The position numbers and the translations under genes are program-made. The notes under the pieces are model-generated. The model was given only the letters and a program-made list of their open reading frames with translations, ran no database searches and was not told where the DNA came from. Positions 46,966 through 59,052 of a DNA stretch of 64,000 bases are shown here, piece after piece; position 1 is the stretch's first letter, and each line of letters opens with the position of its first letter. This DNA is from Protula sp. h YS-2021 (lineage: Eukaryota; Annelida; Polychaeta; Sabellida; Serpulidae), in NCBI GenBank assembly GCA_949752745.1, contig OX457026.1:31203411-31267410 (forward strand), read 5' to 3'.

Positions 46966-49941
46966 AAAAGAGGACCGGGTCTTTGGAAGCTTAATTCGAG
47001 TATAATCATGGAAGATGATTACAAAAACAATATGCAATCACCAATAGACCAAGTAAGGGAGGAAAATATAAGCGATTTAAGACTAAAATTTGACTGGCTA
47101 AAACACAACATAATGACTTACTCCATAACCTACTGCAAGAAAAGGTGTAAGGCAAATAGAGAGCGGGAAAATAACCTTAGGTTTCGACTCAAATGCATTG
47201 ATACAAAAATTTGTAAGGGAACAGCCAGTGATAATGAAATAACCCATTTTAATGATTTAAAAACGGATCTTGAAACTTTCGAAATAGAGAAAGCCAGAGG
47301 AGCTTGGATACGTTCCAGGCTCCAGCACATCGAATTGAATGAAAAAAGCAATGCATTCTTTTCTAACCGGTCCAAGACTAGCTATGAGAAGAAAACCATC
47401 AGTAAATTAAATACCAGCAATGGTGAAATAAACGACCCTAAACAAATACTTCAAGAAATACAGACATACTATGAATATCTATATAGCTCAAAGAAAACCA
47501 ATACATCTAATCTTTTCAACGAACTTAATATACCAAGGATTCAAAAGGAATCTTGCGAGGGTACAATCACTCTACAAGAATGTCATGAAGAATTCAGTCT
47601 AAACAAATCGCTTGGAAGTGAAGGCTAACCGTTGAGTTCTACCAAGCTTTTTGGGAACAAATTGGTCCGAAGCTGGCTGCCTGCTTAAACTATTCCCTTC
47701 AAAAGGGAGAATTATCTATGTCACAAAGAAGGGGAGTGATAGTATTGTTAGAGAAAAAAAAGGGAAAGATAGTACTCAAATTAAAAACTGGAGACCAGTA
47801 TCACTTCTCAATATAAACTATAAAATACTCACCAAGACACTGGCAAAAGGTTAGCAAAACACATCTCTACGGTTATTCACTCAGACCAAGCGGGGTTTAT
47901 AAAAGGGAGATATATAGGGGAAAATAGTAGATTTGTTGAAGATGTTATAGCAATATATGACGCTTACAATCTACCTGGCCTTCTGTTACAGCTGGATTTT
48001 GAAAAGGCTTTTGACTCAATAGAATGGCCCTTTCTATTTTCTACATTGCGAAAGTTTAACCTAGGAAGCAATTTTATAACATGGATAAAGTGCTGCTACA
48101 CTAATATTTTCAGTTGTGTTAGCAACAATGGTTATAATACCGATTGGTTTCAGTTACATCATGGCATGCGCCAGGGTTGCCCGCTGTCAAGTCTTCTTTT
48201 CATTATGTGCGCAGAAATTTTGGGTATTATGATACGTGCAAATGATGACATTATAGGATTAAATATAGGAAACAAAATGCATAAAATTAAACAATTTGCA
48301 GATGACTGGACATGCATGGTAAGAACTATCCCATCCATTTACACGCTAATTGAAACCATCCGCGGTTTTTCCAAAGTTTTCAGGGCTGAAATTAAACACC
48401 GAGAAATGCTGTATCTTTTATCTAGGATGCTGGAGGGACAAAAATGACAAAATTTTAAATGTGAATGTTGTAAAGGGTTCTTTCGATATGCTGGGAGTAC
48501 ATGTAGGGCGAAATGAGTCGGTAAAAAAGCAGAAAAATTTTGATGATAAAGTCAAAAACTTAACCGCTTTACTTAATCAGCACAGGCAAAGAGAATTAAG
48601 TATTTGTGGTAAAATTCTATTTACAAAAACGTTCGGTGTGTCAAAATTTGTGCATACATTCTCGATTGTCGAAGCTAATACTGAAATAAAGAAACAGGTA
48701 CAACAAGATATAAACTCCTTTCTGTGGAAATCTAAACCCCCAAAAGTAAAACACACGGTTTTTATTCGACAGTATAATGAGGGGGCTCAGAGCGGTAGAT
48801 GCAGAATGCACAGTGAAGGCCCTGAGAATGCCTTGGCTGGGGCGAATTATTTCAGGCACTGGATGGACGGACACTGCCCATCAATATTTCGAACCCATGG
48901 GAGGACTATTGTTCCTCCTAAGGTGTAACTACCATGTTGATAGTCTTCCTACGATTCCGGCCTTTTATACAAAAATATGATTCGATACGCAGCTGAAACT
49001 ATTCGCCATCAAAACTCTGAGCATGTGTTGTGGAACAATCAATTCATTGTCGCGGGTCAACAAAGCCTATTTATTAAAGAGTGGTATGAAAAAGGGGTGG
49101 TGTACATACAAGATCTGTTAAAAGATGACGGCTCCTGGTTGTCGTTTGAAGCCTTTTCTTCAAAATTCAATATACGAGTAAACTTCCTTTGATACATGGG
49201 AGTGGTCAGTGCTGTTAGAAATGCGATAAAAAACACCCATTGATAAGCCATGCCTTAACCACTCCCACACCCAGTATCAACTTCAACAGCTATAATTTTA
49301 CACTAAAAAGTGGGAAAAGGGTTAATTTAGCTAACACGAAAAGCTGGGATTTCTATTGGGATTTCATCAATCTTATTAAATCTCCGCCCGCTAACATTAT
49401 AAAATGGCGCGATGAATTAAATGTGCAAGAAGATGTAATACATAGAAGTTTAACACTCGCTAGAAGATCGGTAAAAGAACCAAAATTGCTCGCGTTACAA
49501 TTTAAAATTGTACACAATGTAATCAATTGTGGCTCAAATTTGGTAAAGTGGAAAATAAAGGAAGACGATACATGTCATTTGTGTAATTTAACAAGAGATG
49601 CATTAATGCATGCATTAATTGATTGTCCCACAACTAAAGAGTGGATTCGAGAAATTTGTAATAGAATAAACCCTACAGAAAATATTGTAATATCACCTAT
49701 GGAATTTTTCTTTGGTGTCGAGAATTCAGCCCTGAATCTAATGCTTATGGTAATAAAAAACTACATTTGCATAATGCGAGGATACAACAAATTTGAGTCG
49801 CCCTTCGTCATCATGAATGAAATATACAAAAGAATACATGTTGATAAGCAATCGCTTTCGGTGAAAAATTTCAATAAAAAATGGGGAAATTATGCATCAC
49901 TATGCCATAAAAGTAAACGTTTTATTCAGCAGTATTTCTGA
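46966..49941 (+). pseudogene. LINE ORF2 linker, reverse transcriptase and C-terminus
   Basis: Linker (46966-47560) is followed by the RT in two to four frames: TVEFYQAFWEQIGPKLA (47630-), IKNWRPVSLLNINYKIL (47785-), DQAGFIKGRYIGENSRF (47884-), LLQLDFEKAFDSIEW with the first catalytic Asp (47987-), HHGMRQGCPLSSLLFI (48155-) and KQFADDW with the F-A-D-D catalytic pair (48290-48310). Shifts occur near 47625, 47730, 47850 and 48385. The C-terminal part is shredded at 48780-49240, then open to 49941 with a C-x2-C...H...C finger (DTCHLCN...HALIDC, 49570-49630). The RT motifs themselves are all present. Confidence 0.88.
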
Positions 49942-50595
49942 GAGATGTTATAGGTGCTGGTGAGAGCCTGGACACATAAAGGGGCAGGGGAGAGGGTTCT
50001 CTATTCACTTCGGCGTTTTCTTTTTATTATTCATTTAAAAAAACTTTCTAAATGGACAAAATCAAGTAATTTAAACTTGGTGTTATGATATGCTTGTACG
50101 TTATTATTGTATGCAAGTTTGATTATGTATTTTATATTTATAAAGAGAATAAAGGGAAAATAATTCTGCCTACCTCCATTACCTCCCCCCCCCCCCTCAA
50201 TCCTTTGCGTAAGCGTATCTTTGCTTTTTCGCCCGCTTCCTTCCCCATCTTCCTCCCTCCTTTGCTGCATTAGGTTTTGATGTTATTATAGTTTTGTTTT
50301 TCTATGCCACGCTCGCTCCAGACATCACTTGTCGTTTTAATGCGTAAGTTTCATCCTTCCCAGCCTGGTCTCTCTTTTCTTCTCATTATTTGTGTGTAAG
50401 GTATATGTAGGACATTTGTTGTCTTTGTTGCCCCCCCCCTCCCCCATCCCACTCCCTTCTCCTATTGTACTTATAAAATGTATACGTTACTTCTTAATTA
50501 TACAGCCCTTCTGTCTGGATACCATTTCATGCTTATATACAAATTCAACATTTCATCCCTAATCCTTGACCTCGGATGTTGATTCGAGTGCAGAC
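49942..50595 (+). other. LINE 3' UTR, C/T-rich
   Basis: Non-coding, with CCCTCC-type runs (50187-50198, 50432-50450) and AATAAAG at about 50145. Long pyrimidine-rich 3' UTRs are usual for L1-type elements. The exact 3' end is not clear. Confidence 0.5.
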
Positions 50596-50599
50596 ATTC

Positions 50600-50900
50600 G
50601 TGAACAATACTCAGTAAATATTCTAAGGTCGATCTAACGTCGATTTGGTTGTGGTTGGTCGCGACCACAGGTCATCGTCTAGTCAACGTCATTCAAACAA
50701 TGTTGAATAGACGTTGGGTAAAAAACGTTGTTTAGCAGTTGCTTTTGGTCCCAAACAAACGTAAATTCCCTCACGTCTAATCAGCGTTTTTGTAGCGTTG
50801 AGTAAACGTCGTAAAATGGACGTTTGATAGATGTCGAAAAAAATCAACCAAAGAAAAAACATCCCCTGATGCTATCGCTTACCGGAAATGGTAGCCATGT
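50600..50900. repeat. GACGTT-word dispersed repeat copy
   Basis: TCGATCTAACGTCGATTTGG, ATAGACGTTGGG, TAAACGTCGTAAAATGGACG and CGGAAATGGTAGCCATG. Head (AAGGTC.ATC.AACGTCGATTT) and tail (GAAATGGTAGCC) match the copy at 3760-4035, so this pair defines the repeat's ends at about 250-300 bp. Confidence 0.75.
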
Positions 50901-50969
50901 CATTTCACTTGGTAAATAAATGTTGAATCGAGCAAGTTTTTCCCATCCACATATATACGTATTGTTCAC

Positions 50970-51097
<128 letters not shown>

Positions 51098-51163
51098 TTG
51101 CACACTGAAGGCTGGCAACATCCAAATTAAAAGTGATTATTTCTTGTTTAAAGGTAGCTTTGC

Positions 51164-51294
51164 CATGATTGACGAGAAACAGAAACGCGCCACATGGGGT
51201 TCTAAGGCTGATTTCCTTCTTACCTGTATTGGATGGTGTGTTGGCTTGTCAAATGTTTGGAGATTTCCGTATCTGTGTTACAAGAACGGTGGAG
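51164..51294 (+). CDS. SLC6 transporter exon 1 (TM1)
   Basis: Sodium- and chloride-dependent neurotransmitter/amino-acid symporter of the SLC6 family, plasma membrane. The ATG at 51164 opens [19 protein letters not shown], then TM1 [20 protein letters not shown]. The unwound NVWRFPY segment that binds sodium and substrate is intact. The residue equal to the Asp of monoamine transporters is Gly, as in glycine and GABA-type members, so an amino-acid-like substrate is likely. The exon ends GGAG|GTAGGC at 51294 in phase 1. The N-terminus would be unusually short from this Met. The exon may instead continue from an upstream exon through the TTTAAAGGTAG acceptor-like site. Confidence 0.85.
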
Positions 51295-51812
51295 GTAGGC
51301 TGTCTTTTAGTTCTATTTTGCTATCACTGCTTGTATTTTAGATAACAAAACATTATTTTTGAGATCAAAAATCAACTTTATATACTTAAAATTCTTAAAT
51401 TCTTAAAATTCGTTAACTTACTTTTAGAGATGTAATTTATTAATATCAACAAAAGCAACACAATTATTGAGCTCAAGAAATGTTATTTCTATATTGCATC
51501 AAATAAAGATTTGTCGGTTTTTGTAGCATAGTATGTTTAAATAAAACAATTAAAATTTAGTTATGAAAATTAACCAGGTCAGTCAGCCATCTTTTTATAT
51601 TTTCAAAGCACTGTCAGTAGAAATTCAGCGATCTTTTTCAAATTTTACGAGTTTCTATCACCCTACAGTCATAAACTTTGACCATTTCCAAGACAAACTA
51701 CCCCCACACTACCAACTATCGTGTCATTGAAATAATAATAAAAAATTATGTGATTATATTGGCTCATAATTTTCAATGTTCATACCCTTTCTAAAACACG
51801 TGCATTTTGCAG

Positions 51813-51944
51813 GAGCCTTCTTGATCCCATATACTCTGACTCTGGTGTGCTGCGGGATACCCTTGCTGTGCCTCGAGTTCTTCATTGGCCAGTACTCGGG
51901 AATGGGAGCCCTGCCACTGTGGGAGATATGTCCTCTATTCAAAG
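51813..51944 (+). CDS. SLC6 transporter exon 2 (TM2)
   Basis: 132 bp, acceptor TTTTGCAG, donor AAAG|GTACTC. Encodes GAFLIPYTLTLVCCGIPLLC then LEFFIGQYSGMGALPLWEIC and PLFKG: the end of TM1, TM2 with the conserved P-L...LE..-GQ block, and the following intracellular loop. Phase 1 at both ends joins cleanly to exons 1 and 3. In-frame sequence past the donor is intron, not protein. Confidence 0.92.
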
Positions 51945-52217
51945 GTACTCCGCAACATCTACTACAATTAAGGGACCTTTTGGTTGTTTATACAAATGAG
52001 AAAAGAAAAGTTTCCATGGAGATAATCAATGAAATCGTACAGTACCAATGATTATCAGTTTCATTACATTAAGGTGCAATAATGTTTTTTTCTTCTTAAA
52101 TTAGAGAGTTGTTATTCTAAAGTTTTTTTTCCAATAGGTGAAATATAAAATAATATACTAATGCATGATAGTCAGTGAATGATTTTAAATGGAACTTGAT
52201 CTGCGTATAACTTGCAG

Positions 52218-52418
52218 GCATTGGTTATGGATTTGTCATGGTAAACACCATCATTGCCACGTACTACATCTTTGTATTGGCTCTCGCACTGCGTTACCTA
52301 GCAGCCTCATTCACGTATACGTTGCCATGGACGCATTGTGATAACGAATGGAATACTGAGTTCTGCAGAGAAGTTTCACGAAATGAGCACGTTGCTGTTG
52401 GTAACGAGACATTATCAG
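52218..52418 (+). CDS. SLC6 transporter exon 3 (TM3, start of EL2)
   Basis: 201 bp, acceptor CTTGCAG, donor TCAG|GTAAAT. Encodes GIGYGFVMVNTIIATYYI, then TM3 and SFTYTLPWTHCDNEWNTEFC. The two Cys are the conserved pair that forms a disulfide in extracellular loop 2 of SLC6 proteins. A sequon (NET) follows in the loop. Phase 1 at the 3' end. Confidence 0.92.
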
Positions 52419-53277
52419 GTAAATCAAACTAGAGCCAAGAGTTTGTCTTGTCGTCCGTGCACTGGAAAGATTTGCATAATTTAATTGGGTCTTTTTTTTC
52501 AAACATTTTACAATGTGTATTCTATAAAATGTTAAATTATTACCAAGCAGAGCATGTACTAACCACATGATAAAGAATTGGGAATTGTGCATTGCTCCCA
52601 TTGTGACATTGGAACAAAGTTAAATGGACGTGCGCAACCGTCGGATCAACATTGAGCTTTGGTTGATGATGGTTGAAACAACGTCTGCCTGCCAACGTCG
52701 GATAGATGCCGATTATCAGGCTAATTCAAAACAATGTCTATTTGTAAAAGTTGTATAGATTTCGGGAAAATATATTTGAGAACAACGAAAAATTTAAACT
52801 GAAAATAGAGCCACAAAATTGAGCAATTGTTTTAGAAAATTACAACACAGCAAACAAATTGCATCTGAAACACAGGAGGGGCAAATTTTTTACCGTTTCA
52901 AAATTTTGATGGTTGAGAATCTTACTCAGTAGCATGAGTGCGAACTGTTTGCTTGCCGAAAAGCATAATTTTTATTTAAAACGAATGGTTGTTAGCGCCA
53001 TCCTAATATTTGGCGCCACAAATTATTACAGTTTCATTTCGCTGGCGCTCAACTAATCAGCGAAGCTGGAACGGGGACTTGCCACTAAAGCGACACGTTT
53101 CCAAGGACTCGTTTGATTGTGATTGTTCGCCAAACGCATTCAAGCTTAATATCGTCGGTCGTTCAACACCATTTCGATGTGTGGTCAATGTGCCCAGACT
53201 CCGTTTTCAAAAATAACTGGTTTGCACAGTAAAGCGAGCTGTGTCATGATAAAGCCTCCGCAGCTTGTAAACAACAG
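52419..53277 (+). other. SLC6 intron 3, 5' part
   Basis: Non-coding. Holds a GACGTCGG-word repeat fragment at about 52630-52720. Ends at the left boundary of the DIRS copy 2 insertion. Confidence 0.6.
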
Positions 53278-53482
53278 TTTTACTTCGCAAAAGCTAACGT
53301 TCGCTTATCTACACTTTTAGACGAGATTTCACTTATTTACGGCAATCGACTCATAATCATGATTTGAACTTTTCTACACGTGTAAACATACAATCTAAAC
53401 AAGTATGTTAGTAAAACCGGCTAAGTCCTCCGCTGAAGTGCAATCACTGGATTTAAATGCTACAAATACCAAGTGAATAGTT

Positions 53483-53805
53483 CAGTTGTGCTGTATTTTC
53501 GAAGTTTTGCCATTTCTCCAATTTTTGCGAAAATCTAAAAATAACTCCTCCTTACACAGCTCCATTATATAGTCTTTGTATGTGCAAGAGAACAATTGAT
53601 TCGCTTCAATTGTTACGGAGATATGGCGCCAACAAACACCCATTGAATAGGTCGGTTGTGTTAAATTTTCAAAGTTTTGCCATTTTCTCAATTTTTGAAA
53701 AATAAACCCTCGTTGCACAGCTCCACTATATAGTCTTTGCATGTGCAAGAGAACAATTGAATCGATTCAGTGGTTATGGAGATGTGGCGCCAACAAAAAA
53801 GGCGA
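53483..53805 (+). repeat. Tandem duplication of about 165 bp inside DIRS copy 2
   Basis: Two diverged copies sharing TGTGCAAGAGAACAATTGA and ATGGCGCCAACAAA. Confidence 0.8.
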
Positions 53806-55139
53806 GGGACTAATAAATATTGCCAAAATTGTCTTTTTATGTGAAACCAGAAATACCGAGTGACAGCACATTACCCACATTCCTTTTTTATGCGATGAAC
53901 AATGCAGACATATTTGCAAAAAAAAGAAATATTTGAAGACTTTTCACCAAGTTTCCAGGATAAGAGATGTTTATATAACGTTCGGATACTTTAATACTTA
54001 AGTTTGCAGTGTTTGATGTTACGACGGAATATTTGAGGTGTTTTGAATGCCAAAGCTACTTAGCACCAAGAATCATAGTGTTGGCCACTACCAAGCAATA
54101 TCACTGTTTTAACATGTTTCTCTTTTTTCCTCCATCGGTCAGCAGATTCATCTTTAGCTGAAAAAGAAAGGGTCAGTGTCATTCTGACCGTCCGTTGGGT
54201 GTTCGGTGTCAGACTGGGTTTTGGAAAGTTACGGAGACAGGCGATGGCGTAGTTCTCTTTTGATAAGTTGTCTTTTCCTCACTGCTCCACATAACCTCAG
54301 CTTGTCAGGGCTGCAATGTTTGATATAGCAGCTTAATTCACTGGTCTGTCCAACTGTGAGCTTGTCTGGGGACGAAGTGGCTCTATCCACCTGGGTTGAG
54401 GCATAAGAATGAAAGAGAAGAGCCAAGTGGCTCTAACCACTTCCCCACCAGAGTTAGCAAGTGTTAGTATACCCAAGTGGGTTACCCCCACACGGGTATC
54501 CCCTCTCGACCCTGCTGGCGAAGTCGTGACTAGGAGAGAGTGTCGAGTTAACAAAGTGTAGATTTGGGCTAGTTTAATTGCATATCGTTGTCCAGTTATT
54601 TATCAGGTTTTTCTGATGAAGGCATGGTGGAAGTAGAAGGCTCTGTTCACAAGGCGGCAAGTGATAAACAATCGTTTGCTGGCAACCACACTCCTTCTGC
54701 AACAAGTGCAGGATTACTTGGGATTATTGAGGGTCTGGTCTTGTGGGACGAAGAGAATACCTATATGGAGTGTGAGCACTTCACCCATTACAGAGTAGAA
54801 GGCGACAGAGACAAATCACATTAAGTACCAGGGTCAGAAGGAGTTGCCTGAAGAACGGAGGTGTGAAAAGGCGCCTACTTCTGCCCAACCACACCGAGTC
54901 GAAGGAAGTTGGTCATCCCGTTATCGCAGCAATTAGAAGCATTGCGATCCACCTCTCTCAGCGCAGTATGCAGACCAGGCCTGATGACTGCTCGGAGCCA
55001 TCCTGAGCACAGGAGATGGCTGCAGTGAGAGCCATGCAGGGGCAAACGTAAGTCCAGTTGACCTCTCTTCATGTGAACATACTGGAGAATAACCGTCGAC
55101 AGCTGTGTCACCGCGCTTTCAAGTGCCAGTGGCCGGGAC

Positions 55140-55935
55140 AGGTTTCGTATGTTTTGTCACCAGGATAGAGAAGTGCTTCCAAATCCCATGCCATCCGGGG
55201 CTCCTGTTCCAGTCCCACTGGAAACATCTCCAACTCGCTCCACATTCCCTGGACCTAAGAGTCTGGTACATATCCCTTCAATTCTGAAAAATAAACGGTT
55301 TTCGGGCGGTTTGATAAAGAAAGTGGCTCAACCATCCACTACAAAGGTCTGTCGATTAGAGTGGAATAATATATAGGACTACTGTGAGAATCAAAGTTGG
55401 ACCTATTCATTCATTGAATTATTTGCATAAAGAGATGCATCTCAGAATATCTTCAATACAGGGGTATAGCTCAAGCATCGTTAGTGTTGCCCCCATGCCC
55501 AGGTCAAACGTGTCGCAGTGCAATCTGGGATTGGTTCTTCCATCCCTACCCTGCCTTGAGACACAGGAGGAGCCACTATCCACGCTATGCCCTGTGCGTG
55601 CCCTCCGAAAATACATAGAGTTATCCCAAGAGTATGGGGCGCCAAGTCAAAAGGCTCTAATTAGTTCTTTCAGAACTCACGTGCCCAATGACATTTCTAA
55701 GCAAACCTTTTCTAATTATATTAAACGTATGACCTTAGAGGCGTATGCTAAAGCTCAAACCAATCCGAATTTCCTGTCGGAATGTAAAATCAAAGCTCAT
55801 CAAATGAGGCAGGTAGCTAGCTCGTTGAATGCGTTACATAATGTTTCTTGAGATGATATTTTACGTGCGGGTTGTTGGTCTTCTCTGAATATCTTCATTA
55901 AATTCTACTTGACAGATCACGCTCTGAACGGATTA
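55140..55935 (+). pseudogene. Tyrosine recombinase of DIRS copy 2
   Basis: 55140-55300 matches the region between RNase H and recombinase of copy 1 at the DNA level (CAAATCCCATGC versus CAGATCCCATGC). The frame 55384-55851 then gives TLCPVRALRKYIELSQEYG, SKQTFSNYIKRMTLEAY, KIKAHQMRQVASSLNA (H-x-x-R box intact), a stop after NVS, and RAGCWSSLNIFIKFYL with the Trp and nucleophilic Tyr. The N-terminal recombinase part is missing, so it is not functional. Confidence 0.85.
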
Positions 55936-57282
55936 ACGGCACTTTTCACATTGGCTTTTTAAAAACTGGTTCGATGTCTTTTACAACAAGAACTACTTTC
56001 AAAGTCAGAGGAGAGCCACCTGAAGCAAGCGAAGACGCAGCTTCATGCAATCCCCGAAGCCCAATCACAGAGGTCGAAAGCAGCCCCGAGGTGACTAGTC
56101 CTGAAACACCCTTTGACTGTGACATTTTTCAGTAAAGCTATCTGGAGAATGCCTGGCTCTACTGAACAGCAGACGGTCGTCTTAGAGAAGTGGGCAGAGG
56201 CATTTTCTTCCACTTCTCAGATTTTGATTCATGTATGTACATTTATCTGTTCTCACTGCGAGATAAATTTAAGTGCGAAAGCATTTATCTTGCATTTTGT
56301 TGTGAGAACATTGCGTAATATCCATTTACAAGTCTGTCAAATTTTTGAGTCGATCTCTCGCAAGTGCCCATACTGTGGGAATCTTGGGCGTACCACCCAT
56401 GGGAGGTGAGGCAAGGATGATAGTGAGGCACAGGTGTGCAAGGCATTATTTTTGCACTGTCTTTAAGCCTGGTTAATTGAAGTTTGTGCGTTTGTCTGTA
56501 GCTGCGTTTCTTTTTATCGAGGCTCTGCTTTATCGCTGTTCTTGGACGACGGGGAGCCAAGTTTGAAAATGAATGCTGCCATCTCAGATGTTGGCTCATC
56601 CCACATGGCTATACCCAGTAGCTATTTTGGCCCTCTTGGTTATAGCCACTCTTAACAGATGGCTCCACGTACATGGTTGAAGCCATATGGATTGGTAATT
56701 GCATGAATGGTGCCATTCTTGGTTTGGCTCTACCCATTAGGGATAACACTGTCGTTCTTTGTTTATATGGTATTTTACTTTAAGTATATGATACTGTACA
56801 GCGACATTGTTATTTTGTTGAAAACTCATTAAAACCTCAACGGCACTTTGGTGTCTTTTATTTGTTCGTTCAATACATATATCAGTAAAGTGCAGTTCAT
56901 ATTGAAACTTTACTACATGAGGTGTGCCTATAAAGGGGTTTACCCAAACACCGGTTTCTAACACCGTCCACAGGTGGCGATAAAGCGAAAGTTAGCTTTT
57001 GCGAAGAAAAACTGTCTTTTTATTTCGTAAAACGCTTTGCTCGCGTTCTCCAGCTTTAGACCTTTCTCACATCCGCCCTATTCCACCCCACCTCAAACCT
57101 CAAACTGGGATAAAAAGGAATGTGGGTTATGTGTAGTCACTCACTCTTTCAGACTCTAGTGTTTCCGGTTTCAACTAATAAAGCAATTTTGGCAATGATT
57201 ATTTGCAATATACACCTACACGTGTAGAAAAGCTAATTTCATGATTTATTAGTCGATTACAATAAATAAGTGAAATCTAAAG

Positions 57283-58536
57283 AAGGAAAAAGAGAACTAT
57301 ACTCTTGCGCGATGTAAAATTGAATTATTGATATCAATAACAAAACAATTTTTGAGCTCAAGAATTGCTTATTTTTGGTACAGTAAACAATTAAGTCAAA
57401 GATTCAGTATCCTGGGACCAGGGTATCCCGACCTTTCGTCGAGCGACCTTTCATCGAGCGACTTTTCGTCGAAAGTAGCAAGTGCGACTTTTCGTCGGAA
57501 TTCTTCAGAAGTTAGTAAAGCGTAACAAAATACAAGTACATCAATGACCTCTAAGATCTCACTGAAAGAAACATATTGCAATTAACAAATTGCAAAATCA
57601 TGGTACTGCCTTCAGATAATGCTGTTTAGGAAAGATTACTCATACATATCCATCAATGGCCGGAGTTGCTCTAAGATCTCAAGATTAATATAATTGCAAC
57701 TGACAAATTCCAAATTAATATTAAACCGGACGAATCAAATCTTTGATGTTCCTTTCAAGAGAGTGCTGTTTAAGAAGCATTGCGCAATCATATCCATCAA
57801 TGACCAGAGTCGCTCTTAGATCACACTGGTTGATACAAATTTAAATTATTAAACTGAATAAACACTTGTGAAGTTGTGAAAATTACGGATGTGGGATTCT
57901 CAAACACGACGAATTCGATGTTTTTGTGTCAATGTATAAAATAAAAGTTGTGCTGTTTAAAAAGTTGCATTTCTCTTTTTAGTCGTGGGGCATAACGCCA
58001 CAAAAACTTAATTACAAAAGGTTATCTTGAATTCTACATAGCAAAAATTTATTCCTATAAAATAACACACTTCGACGAAAAGTGGCACTGGCCACTTTCG
58101 ACGAAAAGTCGTGGATTCTGGGAGCAGTCATTATTTTATTCACCAATGTTTGCTTCTTAATTTTTATATATGATATATTTTGATATCAATAATTAATTTT
58201 TGAGATAAAAAAATCATTAGCGGATTTCGAAATATAAATTTTAAAAGTTTCATTTTGATGTAATATTATTTAAATAAATCCCTTTTTTATATCAATAAAA
58301 AGAAAATTAAGAAATCCCTGAGCTCGAGATTTTGCTATCGAATATTTAATATTTGCTATCAAGAACTGAAATTTTGATCTTAAAAAATTCAATTTTAGAT
58401 ATCATTAATTATTTTTGATATCAATCGACTGTTTACTGGTGGTGAGGAGACCTAAAAATTTTAGTTCGGTTCCACCATGTTTTTTGAGTTGACTGAGATA
58501 ACCAGCGAGATATCGTGTTTACATTTCTGTCTGCAG
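57283..58536 (+). other. SLC6 intron 3, 3' part
   Basis: Non-coding; holds the foldback element at 57422-58121 and AT-rich sequence up to the TTTCTGTCTGCAG acceptor at 58536. Confidence 0.6.
57422..58121. mobile_element. Foldback element with GACTTTTCGTCGAGC-word ends
   Basis: Left arm (57422-57501) carries GACCTTTCGTCGAGC, GACCTTTCATCGAGC and GACTTTTCGTCGAAAG. The right arm (58069-58121) is its complement (CTTTCGACGAAAAGTC). Outer edges are GGGTATCCCGAC and, complemented, AATCCACGAC. The 0.57-kb interior has no coding capacity and shows its own short repeat (CATATCCATCAATG twice, about 57650 and 57790). Confidence 0.75.
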
Positions 58537-58621
58537 TTGACGAATACACCAGCTCAGAGAATCAGTCAGAGATTGACAATTCGACAGCTATATACTTCAC
58601 TCCATCTGAAGAATATTTCAG
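58537..58621 (+). CDS. SLC6 transporter exon 4 (EL2)
   Basis: 85 bp, acceptor GTCTGCAG, donor TTCAG|GTGATT. In phase with exon 3 it encodes VDEYTSSENQSEIDNST then YFTPSEEYF. The SEEYF-type block is the conserved end of SLC6 extracellular loop 2, before TM4. Phase agreement across a 6.1-kb intron that contains a transposon supports the call. The next exons (TM4 onward) are not in the window, so the gene continues past 64000 or is cut short. Confidence 0.8.
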
Positions 58622-58823
58622 GTGATTATGTTATTGCAGTTTGGCCAGCTGGAATGGCTTGCTCTTCTTTTTCCGTCTGCCTTGTATTAGCACATGCAGC
58701 TGTGTTGTTTTTTTCTGATTTGACCGGGGGCGGTTAAGGGGGGGGGGGTGGGGCGTGGGCAAAACAGAACTCGAGACTCGTGTTAGAATAAAGGGATTTT
58801 TTTACCACAGGATTCCTTTCGTC

Positions 58824-58938
58824 GGGGAACGAATCCGCGACATTTGGTCGAGCGACAATTGGTCGACGACAGTTGGTCGAGCGACAGTTGGTCGAGCGAC
58901 ATTTGGTCGAAAATGCAAATTGCGACAATTGGTCGAAA
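58824..58938 (+). repeat. Word array (CGACAATTGGTCGAG type), solo foldback end
   Basis: About seven units near GCGACATTTGGTCGA or GACAGTTGGTCGAG, starting after GGGAACGAATCC. That edge resembles the ends of the elements at 57422 and 60163. No inverted partner found. Confidence 0.65.
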
Positions 58939-59052
58939 TTTTTTTAGATCGAAATTTCAAACTAAATGTTCATTTTTTTAAGAAAATCATCTTGCTTGAA
59001 TTGTTTTGATTACACATCAAACATCATGTGTTAATTGCACTTAGCATACAGT

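Larger units (their letters stand above)
43260..50560 (+). mobile_element. L1-type LINE retrotransposon, decayed
   Basis: About 7 kb non-LTR retrotransposon. ORF1 (43661-45220) has a coiled coil, RRM, C-terminal domain and a NADAR-like domain. ORF2 (46613-49941) has an AP-type endonuclease, reverse transcriptase and a C-terminal zinc finger. The 3' UTR (49942 to about 50560) is C/T-rich. About 1.4 kb lies between the ORFs, much of it degenerate repeat. Both ORFs are broken, and the endonuclease has an internal deletion. The 5' boundary is a guess, and I found no clear target duplication or poly-A tail. Confidence 0.85.
53278..57282 (+). mobile_element. DIRS-like element, internally deleted (copy 2)
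   Basis: About 4.0 kb, in SLC6 intron 3 and same-sense with the gene. Left terminal repeat 53278-53400 starts TTTTACTTCGCAAAAGC. Its inner part is complementary to 57216-57280 (CTACACGTGTA and TCACTTATT words). An internal complementary region lies at 56981-57060 (AGTTAGCTTTTGCGAAG then TTTCGTAAAACGC). Recombinase sequence is at 55440-55930. Gag, RT and RNase H are not recognisable, so most of the 5' and central coding part has been lost. The right terminal repeat stops about 50 bp short of where it should. Confidence 0.85.

Noticed and set aside
57409..58135. A 9-bp target duplication around the 57422-58121 foldback
   Set aside because: Flanks do not match in any register I tried, so no duplication is claimed.
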